Positions 1 to 8,871 of a DNA stretch of 64,000 nucleotides are shown here, one piece after another. Where the stretch lies: contig NZ_AHCF03000003.1 in NCBI RefSeq assembly GCF_000238275.3, forward strand, positions 2,356,501 through 2,420,500. The letters are read 5' to 3'. This DNA comes from Pseudoalteromonas undina. Its GTDB lineage: Bacteria > Pseudomonadota > Gammaproteobacteria > Enterobacterales > Alteromonadaceae. Under the pieces are notes generated by a model. That model did not search any database and was not told where the DNA came from. It saw only the letters and a program-made list of their open reading frames with translations. Position numbers and translations under genes: made by a program. Each line of letters opens with the position of its first letter. Position 1 is the first letter of the stretch.

Positions 1-103
1 GATTGGTGATATTAGCAAGCTGTTTTTCAAACATAGCTAAGTTAGCATCTTTATCAAGCCAGTGTAGCGAACTTTGTAGTAGTACTAACGTTAAATTTAA
101 CAT
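1..103 (-). CDS. Carbon-nitrogen hydrolase (omega-amidase YafV/Nit2-like), N-terminal fragment
   Basis: The reverse strand opens with ATG at 103 and reads without a stop to the window edge, giving about 34 residues. The start MLNLTLVLLQSSLHWLDKDA, followed by a stretch resembling NLAMFEKQL, is like the N-terminus of nitrilase-superfamily omega-amidases (YafV/Nit2), which hydrolyse alpha-ketoglutaramate. A GG-containing purine stretch precedes the ATG. The catalytic Glu-Lys-Cys triad lies outside the window, so the family call rests only on this short N-terminal resemblance. The gene is divergent from the regulator that starts at 242. Confidence 0.6.
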   Translation of the reverse strand, partial: MLNLTLVLLQSSLHWLDKDANLAMFEKQLANITN

Positions 104-195
104 GGTGATAGAAGACCTTTATTGCATATATTGATAACAACTAATTATAGTTTACATACAGTAAACAAAAATACCCTAATAACAAACAACATCTG

Positions 196-215
196 TTATC
201 ATTCCGTGGTGATAA
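196..215. promoter_or_regulatory. Inverted repeat upstream of the ToxR-like regulator
   Basis: TTATCA (196-201) and TGATAA (210-215) form perfect 6-bp arms around an 8-bp spacer, 26 bp upstream of the ATG at 242. The position would suit an autoregulatory operator, but no binding protein can be named. Confidence 0.25.
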
Positions 216-241
216 AAGTGTAAATAATTAAAGGATTAGGC

Positions 242-2479
242 ATGAGGTTAGCTAGTTTTCTCACTAAAGGAAATATTGTCGTAATTGGTGAGTGGCAACT
301 TAACATTGATCTTCAAACTATTAGCGACGGCGATAATACCAGAGAGTTAGAGCCTTTATTATTCAAATTATTATGCTATTTTATTGAGCATAATGGGCGG
401 ATAATTCCTCGTCAAGAACTCGCTGAAAAGATTTGGCTACAAAGCTATGTAGATGATAATGCGATAAATCGAGCTATTTCAGAGTTAAGAAAAGCTCTCA
501 AATCAGCAAAACAGCCAGGCCAAAGCATTAAAACCCATTACCGTACTGGCTACAGCTTATTCATTCCGATAACAATGCCAGAAGCGTCTCCAATAATAGC
601 TTCTACAGAATCTGTTGAAACTATTCAAAACGTAGTCTCGGTTCAAAAAAGCACTACTACCTCTAATAATACCTATTTCACAATTGAGCGCTCGCGAAAG
701 CTCATTCTACCTTTACTTAGTTTTATTTTATTACTTGGAGCATTCGTGGCTGTTACAATGACATCCACCGATCAAAAACAAAAAAAACAGCAAACACATT
801 CAGCGCCAACGCCTAAAGAGCTAAAGCTCTCCGCACAAACAATATCTTGGCACAAAGGTACGCATTACAATCTCAAACTGTCCCCACATAAAGATAAGCT
901 TGCTTTTTTAGTTGATAGTATGGACAAGAATACTAAAACCACACTTTACATAATTAATTTAGAAACGGGAAAAGAGCTATTGATCGACTCAGGCTACCTT
1001 GTGGTTAATGGCTGGTCTCATGACAGTGAAAGACTATTTTATACCCAATGTAAAAACTCTACCAAGGCAGAATGTGAGATAATTCAAGCAAGCGATTTAT
1101 TGAGTGCGCAGCCCAAACTTCAACATCTAGATAACCCACTTTTAGATTCAAATTTAAAATATATATATGATTACACTGAAATAGACAACACAGCCATATT
1201 TTCACGTAATAATTATCGTAATATTGCTCATTTAACAGCCTTGTATTCATTAGATTTAGATACTAAAGAAGAGATTCGAATTACCAACCCCAATATTAAT
1301 GGTACCGGAGATTTATTATTAGCCGTCATACCAAATCCAAACCGAATTATATATGAGCGCCATCAAATTACCCACTCTGAAATATATATGTCTAACTTAG
1401 ATGGTAGCTCTCCTATGAAGCTCTTCGATCAGCCATATAGAACATGGGTTATAACTTATGATAGAAAAAATAATGAACTACTATGGTATAACCGCCATAA
1501 AAGCTCGATAGAATCATATTCTTTAGATGAAATGCAGATGTTGCCAGCTATACATGCCCCCATAGCAAGATCTAACTACGCTTTTTCACTAAGCAAAAAT
1601 AGTATTTTAAGTAGTACAGATCTGCATGATCATGATTTATTAATTTTGGATTTAGATAAAAATACTCAAGCAGAAATTGCTAATTCAGCTAAAAATGAAG
1701 CGAATGGCTTCAAATTAGAAAAGCAAAAAACTTACTTTCAAGTAAAAAACTTTCATGGGGTTAGCCATTGGCTAAAACATAATAGTCAATACAAAGACAT
1801 TACCTCTATTATTGGTAAAAATAATAAGGTAATGGATGCTGATTTAAGCCAGAGTGCATTACTGACATACAATAAAGAAAAATTATTACTAACACTTTTA
1901 AACACAAATGACTTTTCTGTCATCGAGCAATGGCCAGCTAGAGGAAGTGTAATAACTGCAAAAATTAACGGCCAATACATCGCCCTATTAAGCACAGACA
2001 AGCAGATGAATAGCACATTGAATATTTACGACCGTCAACAATCTACATGGGATAAAGTTGATATCTTAACGCCATTTTCATTTGACTGGATCAATAGCAC
2101 TGAACTCATTGCAAACAATAAAACCCAGCAACTCATCCAATATGACGTGGTAAGCCACCAATTTAAAAAGCTATCTCTATCGAAAGAGCTACAAAAAATA
2201 AAACAATCATTACAGCAACTCAACTACGATAGCGGATTTTTATACTTTACTACCGAAACTGATATTTACAGAGCACCTCTCGATAAGCTTACAAAGGTTG
2301 AAACTGTATTTAGCCTCTCGAATAAAGGAATGAGCTTTATACTTGGTAGTAACATTCAAGATAACACTCTTCATCTCTCAGTTTTAAGAGCACGAAATAA
2401 AAACTACATTGAGCTTTATACTGACGTCACAAAAAATACGCATGCAACCGAACGGCCTGTGTCTTTTTTTAGTCTCTAA
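242..2479 (+). CDS. ToxR/CadC-like membrane-bound winged-helix transcriptional regulator with a periplasmic beta-propeller-like region
   Basis: The 745-residue protein has three parts. Residues 10-110 form an OmpR/PhoB-type winged helix (including RQELAEKIW, INRAISELRKAL and the final hairpin THYRTGYSLF). About residues 153-174 form a single hydrophobic membrane segment. The remaining ~570 residues, predicted periplasmic, contain TolB/WD40-like strand repeats such as KLSPHKDKLAFLVD and SNLDGSSPMKLF. This layout is that of CadC/ToxR-type one-component regulators, which sense in the periplasm and bind DNA in the cytoplasm. The ATG has AAGGAT five bases upstream. The ligand and targets are unknown. 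A perfect 10-bp hairpin follows the stop codon. Confidence 0.8.
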   Translation: MRLASFLTKGNIVVIGEWQLNIDLQTISDGDNTRELEPLLFKLLCYFIEHNGRIIPRQELAEKIWLQSYVDDNAINRAISELRKALKSAKQPGQSIKTHYRTGYSLFIPITMPEASPIIASTESVETIQNVVSVQKSTTTSNNTYFTIERSRKLILPLLSFILLLGAFVAVTMTSTDQKQKKQQTHSAPTPKELKLSAQTISWHKGTHYNLKLSPHKDKLAFLVDSMDKNTKTTLYIINLETGKELLIDSGYLVVNGWSHDSERLFYTQCKNSTKAECEIIQASDLLSAQPKLQHLDNPLLDSNLKYIYDYTEIDNTAIFSRNNYRNIAHLTALYSLDLDTKEEIRITNPNINGTGDLLLAVIPNPNRIIYERHQITHSEIYMSNLDGSSPMKLFDQPYRTWVITYDRKNNELLWYNRHKSSIESYSLDEMQMLPAIHAPIARSNYAFSLSKNSILSSTDLHDHDLLILDLDKNTQAEIANSAKNEANGFKLEKQKTYFQVKNFHGVSHWLKHNSQYKDITSIIGKNNKVMDADLSQSALLTYNKEKLLLTLLNTNDFSVIEQWPARGSVITAKINGQYIALLSTDKQMNSTLNIYDRQQSTWDKVDILTPFSFDWINSTELIANNKTQQLIQYDVVSHQFKKLSLSKELQKIKQSLQQLNYDSGFLYFTTETDIYRAPLDKLTKVETVFSLSNKGMSFILGSNIQDNTLHLSVLRARNKNYIELYTDVTKNTHATERPVSFFSL

Positions 2480-2495
2480 TTTAAAGTGCTTAGCA

Positions 2496-2527
2496 TTCTG
2501 CCATTGCCTATATAAATAATGGCAGAA
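2496..2527 (+). terminator. Perfect 10-bp hairpin after the regulator gene
   Basis: TTCTGCCATT (2496-2505) pairs perfectly with AATGGCAGAA (2518-2527) over a 12-nt AT-rich loop, 17 bp after the stop codon. It lacks a T-run, so it may be an mRNA-stabilising or rho-assisted end rather than an intrinsic terminator. Confidence 0.45.
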
Positions 2528-2610
2528 CACAAGCAACCTCTTCATACCTTGAACTTGCTACTGCGGTAACTTTAACTCTCCCGAAAGAAAGCGAGGAGCA
2601 TTTAAAATGA

Positions 2611-2644
2611 GCCTAATAGGCTGAAGCCTCATAAGCCTTTTTTT
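2611..2644 (+). terminator. Repeated AGGCT/AGCCT hairpin with T-run
   Basis: AGGCT (2618-2622) can pair with AGCCT at 2625-2629 or at 2634-2638. The second pairing leads straight into seven T residues (2638-2644). This looks like an intrinsic terminator reading rightwards. It could end the regulator mRNA or a short unannotated transcript in the 2480-2697 gap, which otherwise holds only the hairpin at 2496. Confidence 0.4.
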
Positions 2645-2697
2645 GCAAGTAGCACAACTATATTGAAACTATAGCTTACTAAAATATCTATTACGAC

Positions 2698-4179
2698 TTA
2701 TTTATGATTTTCGTAAATTTTGTCTAATGGCTCAGAAAGGCCGCTCTCTTGCACTATACGTACATGTTTACGTTTTAATTCGCGAGCACTGGTAACGCCA
2801 CAAGAATGTGCAATAAGCCCTGCCCCGTAATGGATGTATTTATTATAATTTGCGACCCGCTGCGCTTTATCTTCAACATTCAAACCACGTTGTAAACGTT
2901 CATTATGCGTAGTAATCCCTGTTGGGCAAGTATCTTTATTACATTGCATAGCCTGAATGCAGCCTAGTGCAAACATATGCCCTCGCGCAGAAACTACAAA
3001 GTCGGCTCCTAGTGCTAATGCCCATGCGACTTTGGATGGCACAATTAATTTACCCGAAACAATAATTTTAACTCGCTCTCTAAGACCATGTTTCTTTAAT
3101 AGCTGTATAACTAAAGGAAGGCTTTCTTTAAGCGGTAACCCCACAGAATCTAATAAAGATTGTGGTGCTGCGCCGGTACCGCCATCCGCACTATCAATAG
3201 TAATAAAGTCGGGTGCGGACTCAATGCCACGATGATTAATCTCGGCGAATAAACTTTCTAACCAAGTATGTTCACCAATAACCGCTTTAAAGCCTGTCGG
3301 TTTACCCGTTGCAGTTCTGATGGTGGTAAGCATGTCTAGAATATCGTTTGGATTTTTTATTTCTGGGTGCCCGTTTGGACTAATCGAATCCTGCCCTTCG
3401 GGTATATCTCTTATTTTGGCAATTTCAGCATTCACTTTTCGCCCAGGTAACATGCCGCCTTTTCCGGGCTTAGCACCTTGGCTCATTTTCAGTTCAAACA
3501 TTTTAACCGCTGGATGTGCAGCAACGGCTTTTAGCTTTTCTGTACTTAAATTTCCCTGCTCGTCGCGTACACCATATTTTGCGGTGCCAATTTGAAATAC
3601 AATATCGGCACCTCCTTCTAAGTGATATGGGCTAAGGCCGCCTTCTCCCGTGTTCATCCAACATCCTGCTAATTTTGCCCCCTTAGATAGTGCACGCACA
3701 GCAGGGCTTGATAGCGCACCAAAGCTCATGCCCGATATATTAAATAGCGAATTTGTGGTGTAAGGAAATTTACAGTAAGGGCCAAGAGTTACGTTGCTCG
3801 GCGCTAAGGCTTCTTCATCTAAGGTAGGAAATGCACAGTTCATAAACATGACGGTGCCTGTGGCCTCTAAACTTTGAGTTGAACCAAAAGCGGCCGTGTG
3901 ATCAACATCTTTAGCCGCGCGGTAGACCCAACTACGCTCGGCACGATTAAAGGGCATTTCTTCACGATCGAGGGCAAAAAAATACTGTCTGAAAAACTCA
4001 CCTTGGCGCTCAAAGAAATAACGAAAACGTCCAATCACGGGATAATTACGCCTAATAGCATGCTTTGTTTGCGTAACATCTCGAATATAAAAAATAGCAA
4101 TTAATACAACCAGCAACCCCAATGCAACAATAAATAGGCTGGCAAACACATCGATACTGAACATTATAAACTGACTCAT
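2698..4179 (-). CDS. FMN-binding glutamate synthase family protein
   Basis: The 493-residue protein has one N-terminal hydrophobic segment (about residues 13-31) and then a GltB-like FMN-binding (beta/alpha)8 domain. Family signatures are present: the glycine-rich SADGGTGAAPQSLLD, the GQ/GAKPGKGGMLPG segment, and CNKDTCPTGI, which resembles the 3Fe-4S cysteine region of glutamate synthase. It lacks the amidotransferase and FAD/NADPH domains of true GOGAT, so it is a stand-alone synthase-domain protein. Such proteins are widespread and their physiological reaction is usually unproven. ATG at 4179 is preceded by AAGGAT. It ends just after a terminator-containing gap shared with the gene at 242. 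Confidence 0.85.
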   Translation of the reverse strand: MSQFIMFSIDVFASLFIVALGLLVVLIAIFYIRDVTQTKHAIRRNYPVIGRFRYFFERQGEFFRQYFFALDREEMPFNRAERSWVYRAAKDVDHTAAFGSTQSLEATGTVMFMNCAFPTLDEEALAPSNVTLGPYCKFPYTTNSLFNISGMSFGALSSPAVRALSKGAKLAGCWMNTGEGGLSPYHLEGGADIVFQIGTAKYGVRDEQGNLSTEKLKAVAAHPAVKMFELKMSQGAKPGKGGMLPGRKVNAEIAKIRDIPEGQDSISPNGHPEIKNPNDILDMLTTIRTATGKPTGFKAVIGEHTWLESLFAEINHRGIESAPDFITIDSADGGTGAAPQSLLDSVGLPLKESLPLVIQLLKKHGLRERVKIIVSGKLIVPSKVAWALALGADFVVSARGHMFALGCIQAMQCNKDTCPTGITTHNERLQRGLNVEDKAQRVANYNKYIHYGAGLIAHSCGVTSARELKRKHVRIVQESGLSEPLDKIYENHK

Positions 4180-4256
4180 TACTTATCCTTAAATGCTAAA
4201 AAAGCGTGATGCCATCAAATAACACCACACTTTTATAGTTTCAAAATAATGCGCTT

Positions 4257-6035
4257 TTAGCTATCTGTTTTTGCTAACTCCACTTGTATATACAAACGTA
4301 TTTGTTGCTCAAGCACCGACAAAGGCACTGAGCCATGGCGTAATATTTGATGATGAAACTCACGAATATCAAATTGTTGACCTAATGCTTGCTCAGCCTC
4401 TGCGCGCAGACGCTTAATTGTTAACTCACCAATTTTGTAAGACAGCGCTTGTGCTGGCCACGAAATATAACGGTCGGTTTCCGTTTTTACATTATGCAAT
4501 GAAAGCGCCGTATTATCAGCCATAAAATTCATTGCACGCTCTCGACTCCAGCCATACATATGCATCCCCGTATCAACCACTAAACGTGCAGCACGCCACA
4601 TTTCGTAGGTTAAACGACCAAAGTTGCTATATGGGTCTTGATAAAAACCAGCCTCAACCCCTAAGTACTCTGAATATAACCCCCAACCTTCACCAAATGC
4701 TGATAAATAGGCATCTCGGCGATAGCTAGGTAAGCTTTCAAGCTCTGCATTGAGTGATATTTGTAAATGATGGCCCGGTACGGCTTCGTGCAGCGTTAAC
4801 GCTTCTAAAGCATAGAGTGGTCGTTTATCTAAAGCGTACGTGTTCACCCAATAGAAACCGGCTTGATCATCACGGCTCGAACCTGAATAGCGCCCAGTAG
4901 TGTACTTAGGTGCAATATTGGCGGGCACCGGCGCTACGCCATAGGGTTTGCGTGGTAAGGTATGAAATAATTTAGGTAACTGTGCATCCATTTTTTTGGC
5001 AATGTACGCGGCCTCTTTTAATAATTGTTCAGGCGTTGTGGCGTAAAACTGCGGATCAGTACGTAAAAAGTGGATAAATTCTGCAAACGTGCCCTTAAAG
5101 CCCACCTCTTTGATGACCGCTTCCATTTCACTGCGAATACGCGCCACCTCAGCTAAACCCAACTCATGGATTTCTTTTGGGGTCATTTGTGTCGTGGTGT
5201 AATACTTAGCACGATTTGCATAAAAGGCTTCGCCATTAGGAGTTGACGAAATACCAATATCACTGCGCGCGCCAGGTAAGTATTCAGTATTAAAAAAAGT
5301 TAAGTAATCTTTATAGGCTTTAATAACTTGGCCACTGATAGTGGCTTTAGCCTGTTGTTGTAACGCTATAAATTCACTATCACTTAAACCCGCGGTATTG
5401 TTTAAAAACGGCTTGTAAAATTCAGACTGTGTTACATCATCAACAATATAGGCAGTAATAGAATCTTGGTAGCCAATTAATACCGCTTTGGGTTGAGTTA
5501 AACCAACTTCTAACCCTTTACGCATCCAGCCTATATTTTGCTCAAAAAAGCGCGGCACTTGCTGTAATCGCTTTAGGTAGTTTTGATAATCTTGTGCAGT
5601 TTTATAATCCGAGCTATTAACAATAAACGATAGGCTTGAATGAAAGCCATACTCTGACGTTAAAGGCATGTAGTGTGCGTTAAATACATATTCATCAACA
5701 CTATTTTGCACTTGCGCTCGAATAATACTGTAATTAATTTGATTCTCGTCACTCAGCTTGCTCATATCTATTGCATCTAAATCAGCCAATAACTGGGTGT
5801 TTTTTTGATACTGCAGCGCTAAAAAGTCAGCCGATAAGTTAGGTAATAAATAGCCATCAACTCCCTCAGGATTACTATATGGGCTTACATTTTGGCGGTG
5901 TTGTACGATATTTTCAGCGGTTTGCGTAAATTGCTGATCGGCATTAATTGTAGTGAGCTGACACGCGCTTAATGAGCACATTAAGGTGACACTTAATAAG
6001 GAAAGGCGCATTTTTTTTGAAAGAGATAAATTCAT
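4257..6035 (-). CDS. DUF885 family lipoprotein, predicted metallopeptidase-like
   Basis: The 592-residue protein starts with a lipoprotein signal peptide ending in LSAC (Cys at about residue 25), so it should be lipid-anchored in the envelope. The body matches DUF885. Near residue 415 it has HEAVPGHH, the hallmark of this family and a variant of the HExxH zinc motif, followed by GEGWGLYSEYLG with the likely third metal ligand. DUF885 proteins are thought to be zinc peptidases, but substrates are rarely known. It is transcribed alone, 77 bp upstream of the end of the glutamate synthase-like gene on the same strand, so co-transcription is possible. Confidence 0.85.
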   Translation of the reverse strand: MNLSLSKKMRLSLLSVTLMCSLSACQLTTINADQQFTQTAENIVQHRQNVSPYSNPEGVDGYLLPNLSADFLALQYQKNTQLLADLDAIDMSKLSDENQINYSIIRAQVQNSVDEYVFNAHYMPLTSEYGFHSSLSFIVNSSDYKTAQDYQNYLKRLQQVPRFFEQNIGWMRKGLEVGLTQPKAVLIGYQDSITAYIVDDVTQSEFYKPFLNNTAGLSDSEFIALQQQAKATISGQVIKAYKDYLTFFNTEYLPGARSDIGISSTPNGEAFYANRAKYYTTTQMTPKEIHELGLAEVARIRSEMEAVIKEVGFKGTFAEFIHFLRTDPQFYATTPEQLLKEAAYIAKKMDAQLPKLFHTLPRKPYGVAPVPANIAPKYTTGRYSGSSRDDQAGFYWVNTYALDKRPLYALEALTLHEAVPGHHLQISLNAELESLPSYRRDAYLSAFGEGWGLYSEYLGVEAGFYQDPYSNFGRLTYEMWRAARLVVDTGMHMYGWSRERAMNFMADNTALSLHNVKTETDRYISWPAQALSYKIGELTIKRLRAEAEQALGQQFDIREFHHQILRHGSVPLSVLEQQIRLYIQVELAKTDS

Positions 6036-6340
6036 AGTTATTGAGCTTAATGACGTTACAGATGTGGTAAACCTATCTTAGGCTGAATAAATAGCAAATA
6101 GATATACGACCAACTGCGAAAAATATACGCCAGCAGTCATTTTATTAACTTAAGTTAATTAGAGTAATTGCTCAAAAAAGCAACGGTTATTGAATTTATA
6201 GCGTCATTTTAACCAACTACGACTCATTTTACTTTTAAATCACAGATATAATGATTATTGTATCTGCGCTTGGAAGCAAATTGCCTCATTGGACGAGTTT
6301 TATAAATCAGCATTTATGCGTATTTGGTTGGTAATTGCAA

Positions 6341-7318
6341 ATGATGTTCCATGACTCCATGGCTATAGCACAAGAAAAAATGACAAAAGTATGTATGTTT
6401 TTAGAGCATCATGTTTTGCCTCCTACCCCCTTAAATTTTCAAGTTGTGTATACATACATTAGTAAAATCCATTTTGCGCTTAACAATGCTATTGATGATG
6501 CCATAGATGCAAATCAAAATATTGATGAGCTATTTATTGAGCAACTCTATTTTGAATATTTAAATCAGGGTCATAAAACCGAAGTAGCAATGATTGAAAA
6601 CGTCAATGGCGTGATCAATTCACTATCGCGAAATGCACAGCAAACAGAAAAAAAACTTAACGATTTTGCAGGCCATGTTAATGACTGCTTGCATTCTTTA
6701 GATGAAAATAATATTGCTAACAGCCGCCTCGCTTTAGAAAGGTTAAATGAGCAAACACAGTTACTTCTCTCACAACAAGCGCAATTTAAACAAGAACTTA
6801 GCCAGGCAAAAAAACTACAAGAAGCCACTAAAAAACAACTTAATACCTTGCGCAAACAACATGTGATTGACCCACAAACAGGCTTATACAAACGCCATTA
6901 TTTAACTAAGCAAACACAATTATGGCTAAAACAAGACAAGTCAATTTCAGCAATTGCCATTCAAATTGATAATTTAGAGCATTTTATTAATAACTTTGGT
7001 GATGCCATTGGAGAAGTGATTTTAAATAAAGTAGCTAAGCAAGTTCAAAAGTATGTTTCACAAAGTGGCTTAGCCGGGCGCTCTGCAAAAGACCAATTTA
7101 TCGTTCTACTTGCTAACATTGAGCCAGAAACTGCTAAGCTGATTGCAGAAAAAGTAATAGCTGGAGTTGAAAAACTACGCTTTATAAGTTCAAAAAGCGA
7201 TCTAAAACTCCCTCCCATTTCTCTCTCATTAGGGATTACGGAACAACAACAAGGCGACTTTAACCAACTAGTTAAAAGTGCCTCAAACGCGGCGTTTAAA
7301 TCACGCACATCTCAATAA
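6341..7318 (+). CDS. Degenerate GGDEF-domain protein
   Basis: The protein is about 325 residues. The N-terminal ~95 residues are helical and unassigned. A coiled-coil region (about 100-175) is rich in Gln and Lys. The C-terminal GGDEF fold starts at VIDPQTGLYKRHYL. The signature loop that should read GG(D/E)EF is GRSAKDQFIVLL, so the catalytic glycines and acidic residues are gone and no I-site RxxD is visible. It is therefore unlikely to make cyclic di-GMP and may bind nucleotide or act as a scaffold. An upstream in-frame TTG at 6335 is possible, but ATG at 6341 or 6344 is more likely. Neither has a strong ribosome site. A TATAAT at about 6246 may be the -10. Confidence 0.7.
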   Translation: MMFHDSMAIAQEKMTKVCMFLEHHVLPPTPLNFQVVYTYISKIHFALNNAIDDAIDANQNIDELFIEQLYFEYLNQGHKTEVAMIENVNGVINSLSRNAQQTEKKLNDFAGHVNDCLHSLDENNIANSRLALERLNEQTQLLLSQQAQFKQELSQAKKLQEATKKQLNTLRKQHVIDPQTGLYKRHYLTKQTQLWLKQDKSISAIAIQIDNLEHFINNFGDAIGEVILNKVAKQVQKYVSQSGLAGRSAKDQFIVLLANIEPETAKLIAEKVIAGVEKLRFISSKSDLKLPPISLSLGITEQQQGDFNQLVKSASNAAFKSRTSQ

Positions 7319-7426
7319 CCCAGTACACTGTTCAAACAATAAAGTTAACTGATAAATCATATTCAAATTGCACCCCTAGTGCACAATCAAGTACACTAGT
7401 CTTTATTACCACGATAGAGATTAATC

Positions 7427-8182
7427 ATGAACGAGAACCCTGAAAAGACCACGCATTTTGGCTATAAAACTGTTGCCGAAACCGAAAAAGCTTCTATGGT
7501 TGCTGATGTATTTCATTCTGTTGCGACAAAGTACGATGTTATGAATGATCTCATGTCTTTTGGTATTCATCGTTTATGGAAACGTCAAACAATTGCCAGC
7601 TCAGGTATTCGTAAAGGTCATCATGTATTAGATTTAGCCGGCGGTACTGGCGATTTAACTGCAAAGTTTAGCCAGCTTGTTGGCGAAACCGGTCAGGTTG
7701 TTTTAGGTGATATAAACTCTTCAATGTTAAAAGTAGGCCGCGAAAAGCTGCATAACTTAGGCCTTGTAGGCAACATTGATTACGTACAAATGAATGCCGA
7801 AGCCTTACCTTTCCCTGATAATAGTTTTGATTTAATTACGATTGCTTTTGGCTTACGTAATGTCACCGACCAAAATAAAGCATTGCGCTCTATGTACCGC
7901 ATTTTAAAGCCAGGTGGTCGTTTACTCATTCTTGAGTTTTCAAAACCAGAGCAAGAGCTTCTCAGCAAGGCGTATGACTTTTACTCTTTCAACATTTTAC
8001 CTACTATGGGTAAACTAGTTGCTAACGACAGTGAATCATACCAATACTTAGCAGAGTCAATTCGTATGCATCCAGATCAAGAAACCCTTAAAGCGATGAT
8101 GGTGGAAGCAGGGTTTGAGCAAGCGACTTATCAAAATCTAACTGGTGGCATTGTTGCCCTGCATCGTGGATTTAAATACTAA
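7427..8182 (+). CDS. ubiE: Ubiquinone/menaquinone biosynthesis C-methyltransferase UbiE
   Basis: The 251-residue class I SAM methyltransferase methylates carbon 2 of the demethylated quinol ring in ubiquinone (and menaquinone) synthesis in the cytoplasm. Visible motifs are the UbiE N-terminal region [20 protein letters not shown] motif [13 protein letters not shown] and the signature AFGLRNVTD plus [15 protein letters not shown]. Length equals that of known UbiE. It starts the ubiE-ubiJ-ubiB-tatABC cluster; the next gene begins 12 bp after its stop. Confidence 0.97.
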   Translation: MNENPEKTTHFGYKTVAETEKASMVADVFHSVATKYDVMNDLMSFGIHRLWKRQTIASSGIRKGHHVLDLAGGTGDLTAKFSQLVGETGQVVLGDINSSMLKVGREKLHNLGLVGNIDYVQMNAEALPFPDNSFDLITIAFGLRNVTDQNKALRSMYRILKPGGRLLILEFSKPEQELLSKAYDFYSFNILPTMGKLVANDSESYQYLAESIRMHPDQETLKAMMVEAGFEQATYQNLTGGIVALHRGFKY

Positions 8183-8194
8183 GGTTAGTAATTT

Positions 8195-8854
8195 ATGGCG
8201 CTTGAAGAACACAGTAAAGAACAACCGGCTGCAGGCAATTTTTTTATGCTACCGAGCTTTGTACTTTCGCTTATTGAGCAAGTATTAAATCAAGCGCTTA
8301 AACTCGATCCGAGCTTACTCGATAAACTAAAAACGGTAGAGCATCAGCGCTTATTAGTTGAGGTTAGAGACTGGCAGCAAAAAATAGCCATTACTTATGC
8401 CAATCAGCAGCTACATCTTTACACTGCATTCGAACATGCTGACGCTGATTGTATGATCAGCGCCAATATAGATACCTTGTTAGCACTGAAAAACCCAGCC
8501 ATGCTGACTCAACTTATTCGCCAAGATAAGCTTGATTTACAAGGCGATTTAAATATAGCTCAACACTATAGTTCAGCCTTTTCAAGTGTAGAGATTGATT
8601 GGCCAGAGCAACTAGCAAAGCATATTGGCGACGCGCCTGCACAACAACTTTATTTGCACTTGCAGTCGCTTAAGCAGCAGGGTAAAAAAGCAAAGTCTCA
8701 GCTCGATAATACTTTTATTAGTGTGTGCCAAGACGAACTGGCAATCACCATTCACCCATTAGAGCTTGAGCAATTTAAACAACAAAATAGAGCACTAAAA
8801 GGCCATGTTGCCGCCATTGAGCAACGTATTAACGCCCTAATTAAAGCCCTTTAA
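8195..8854 (+). CDS. ubiJ: Ubiquinone biosynthesis accessory factor UbiJ (SCP2 domain)
   Basis: The 219-residue protein sits between ubiE and ubiB, the conserved place of ubiJ (formerly yigP) in gammaproteobacteria. It has an N-terminal SCP2 sterol-carrier-like domain (roughly residues 20-130, with DADCMISANIDTLLAL and KLDLQGDLNIAQ) and a C-terminal helical/coiled segment. UbiJ with UbiK is known to organise the soluble Ubi complex and bind lipid intermediates. AAGG lies upstream of the ATG. Sequence similarity to E. coli UbiJ is modest, so position supports the call strongly. Confidence 0.9.
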   Translation: MALEEHSKEQPAAGNFFMLPSFVLSLIEQVLNQALKLDPSLLDKLKTVEHQRLLVEVRDWQQKIAITYANQQLHLYTAFEHADADCMISANIDTLLALKNPAMLTQLIRQDKLDLQGDLNIAQHYSSAFSSVEIDWPEQLAKHIGDAPAQQLYLHLQSLKQQGKKAKSQLDNTFISVCQDELAITIHPLELEQFKQQNRALKGHVAAIEQRINALIKAL

Positions 8855-8871
8855 CGCGCTAAGGATTTTTT

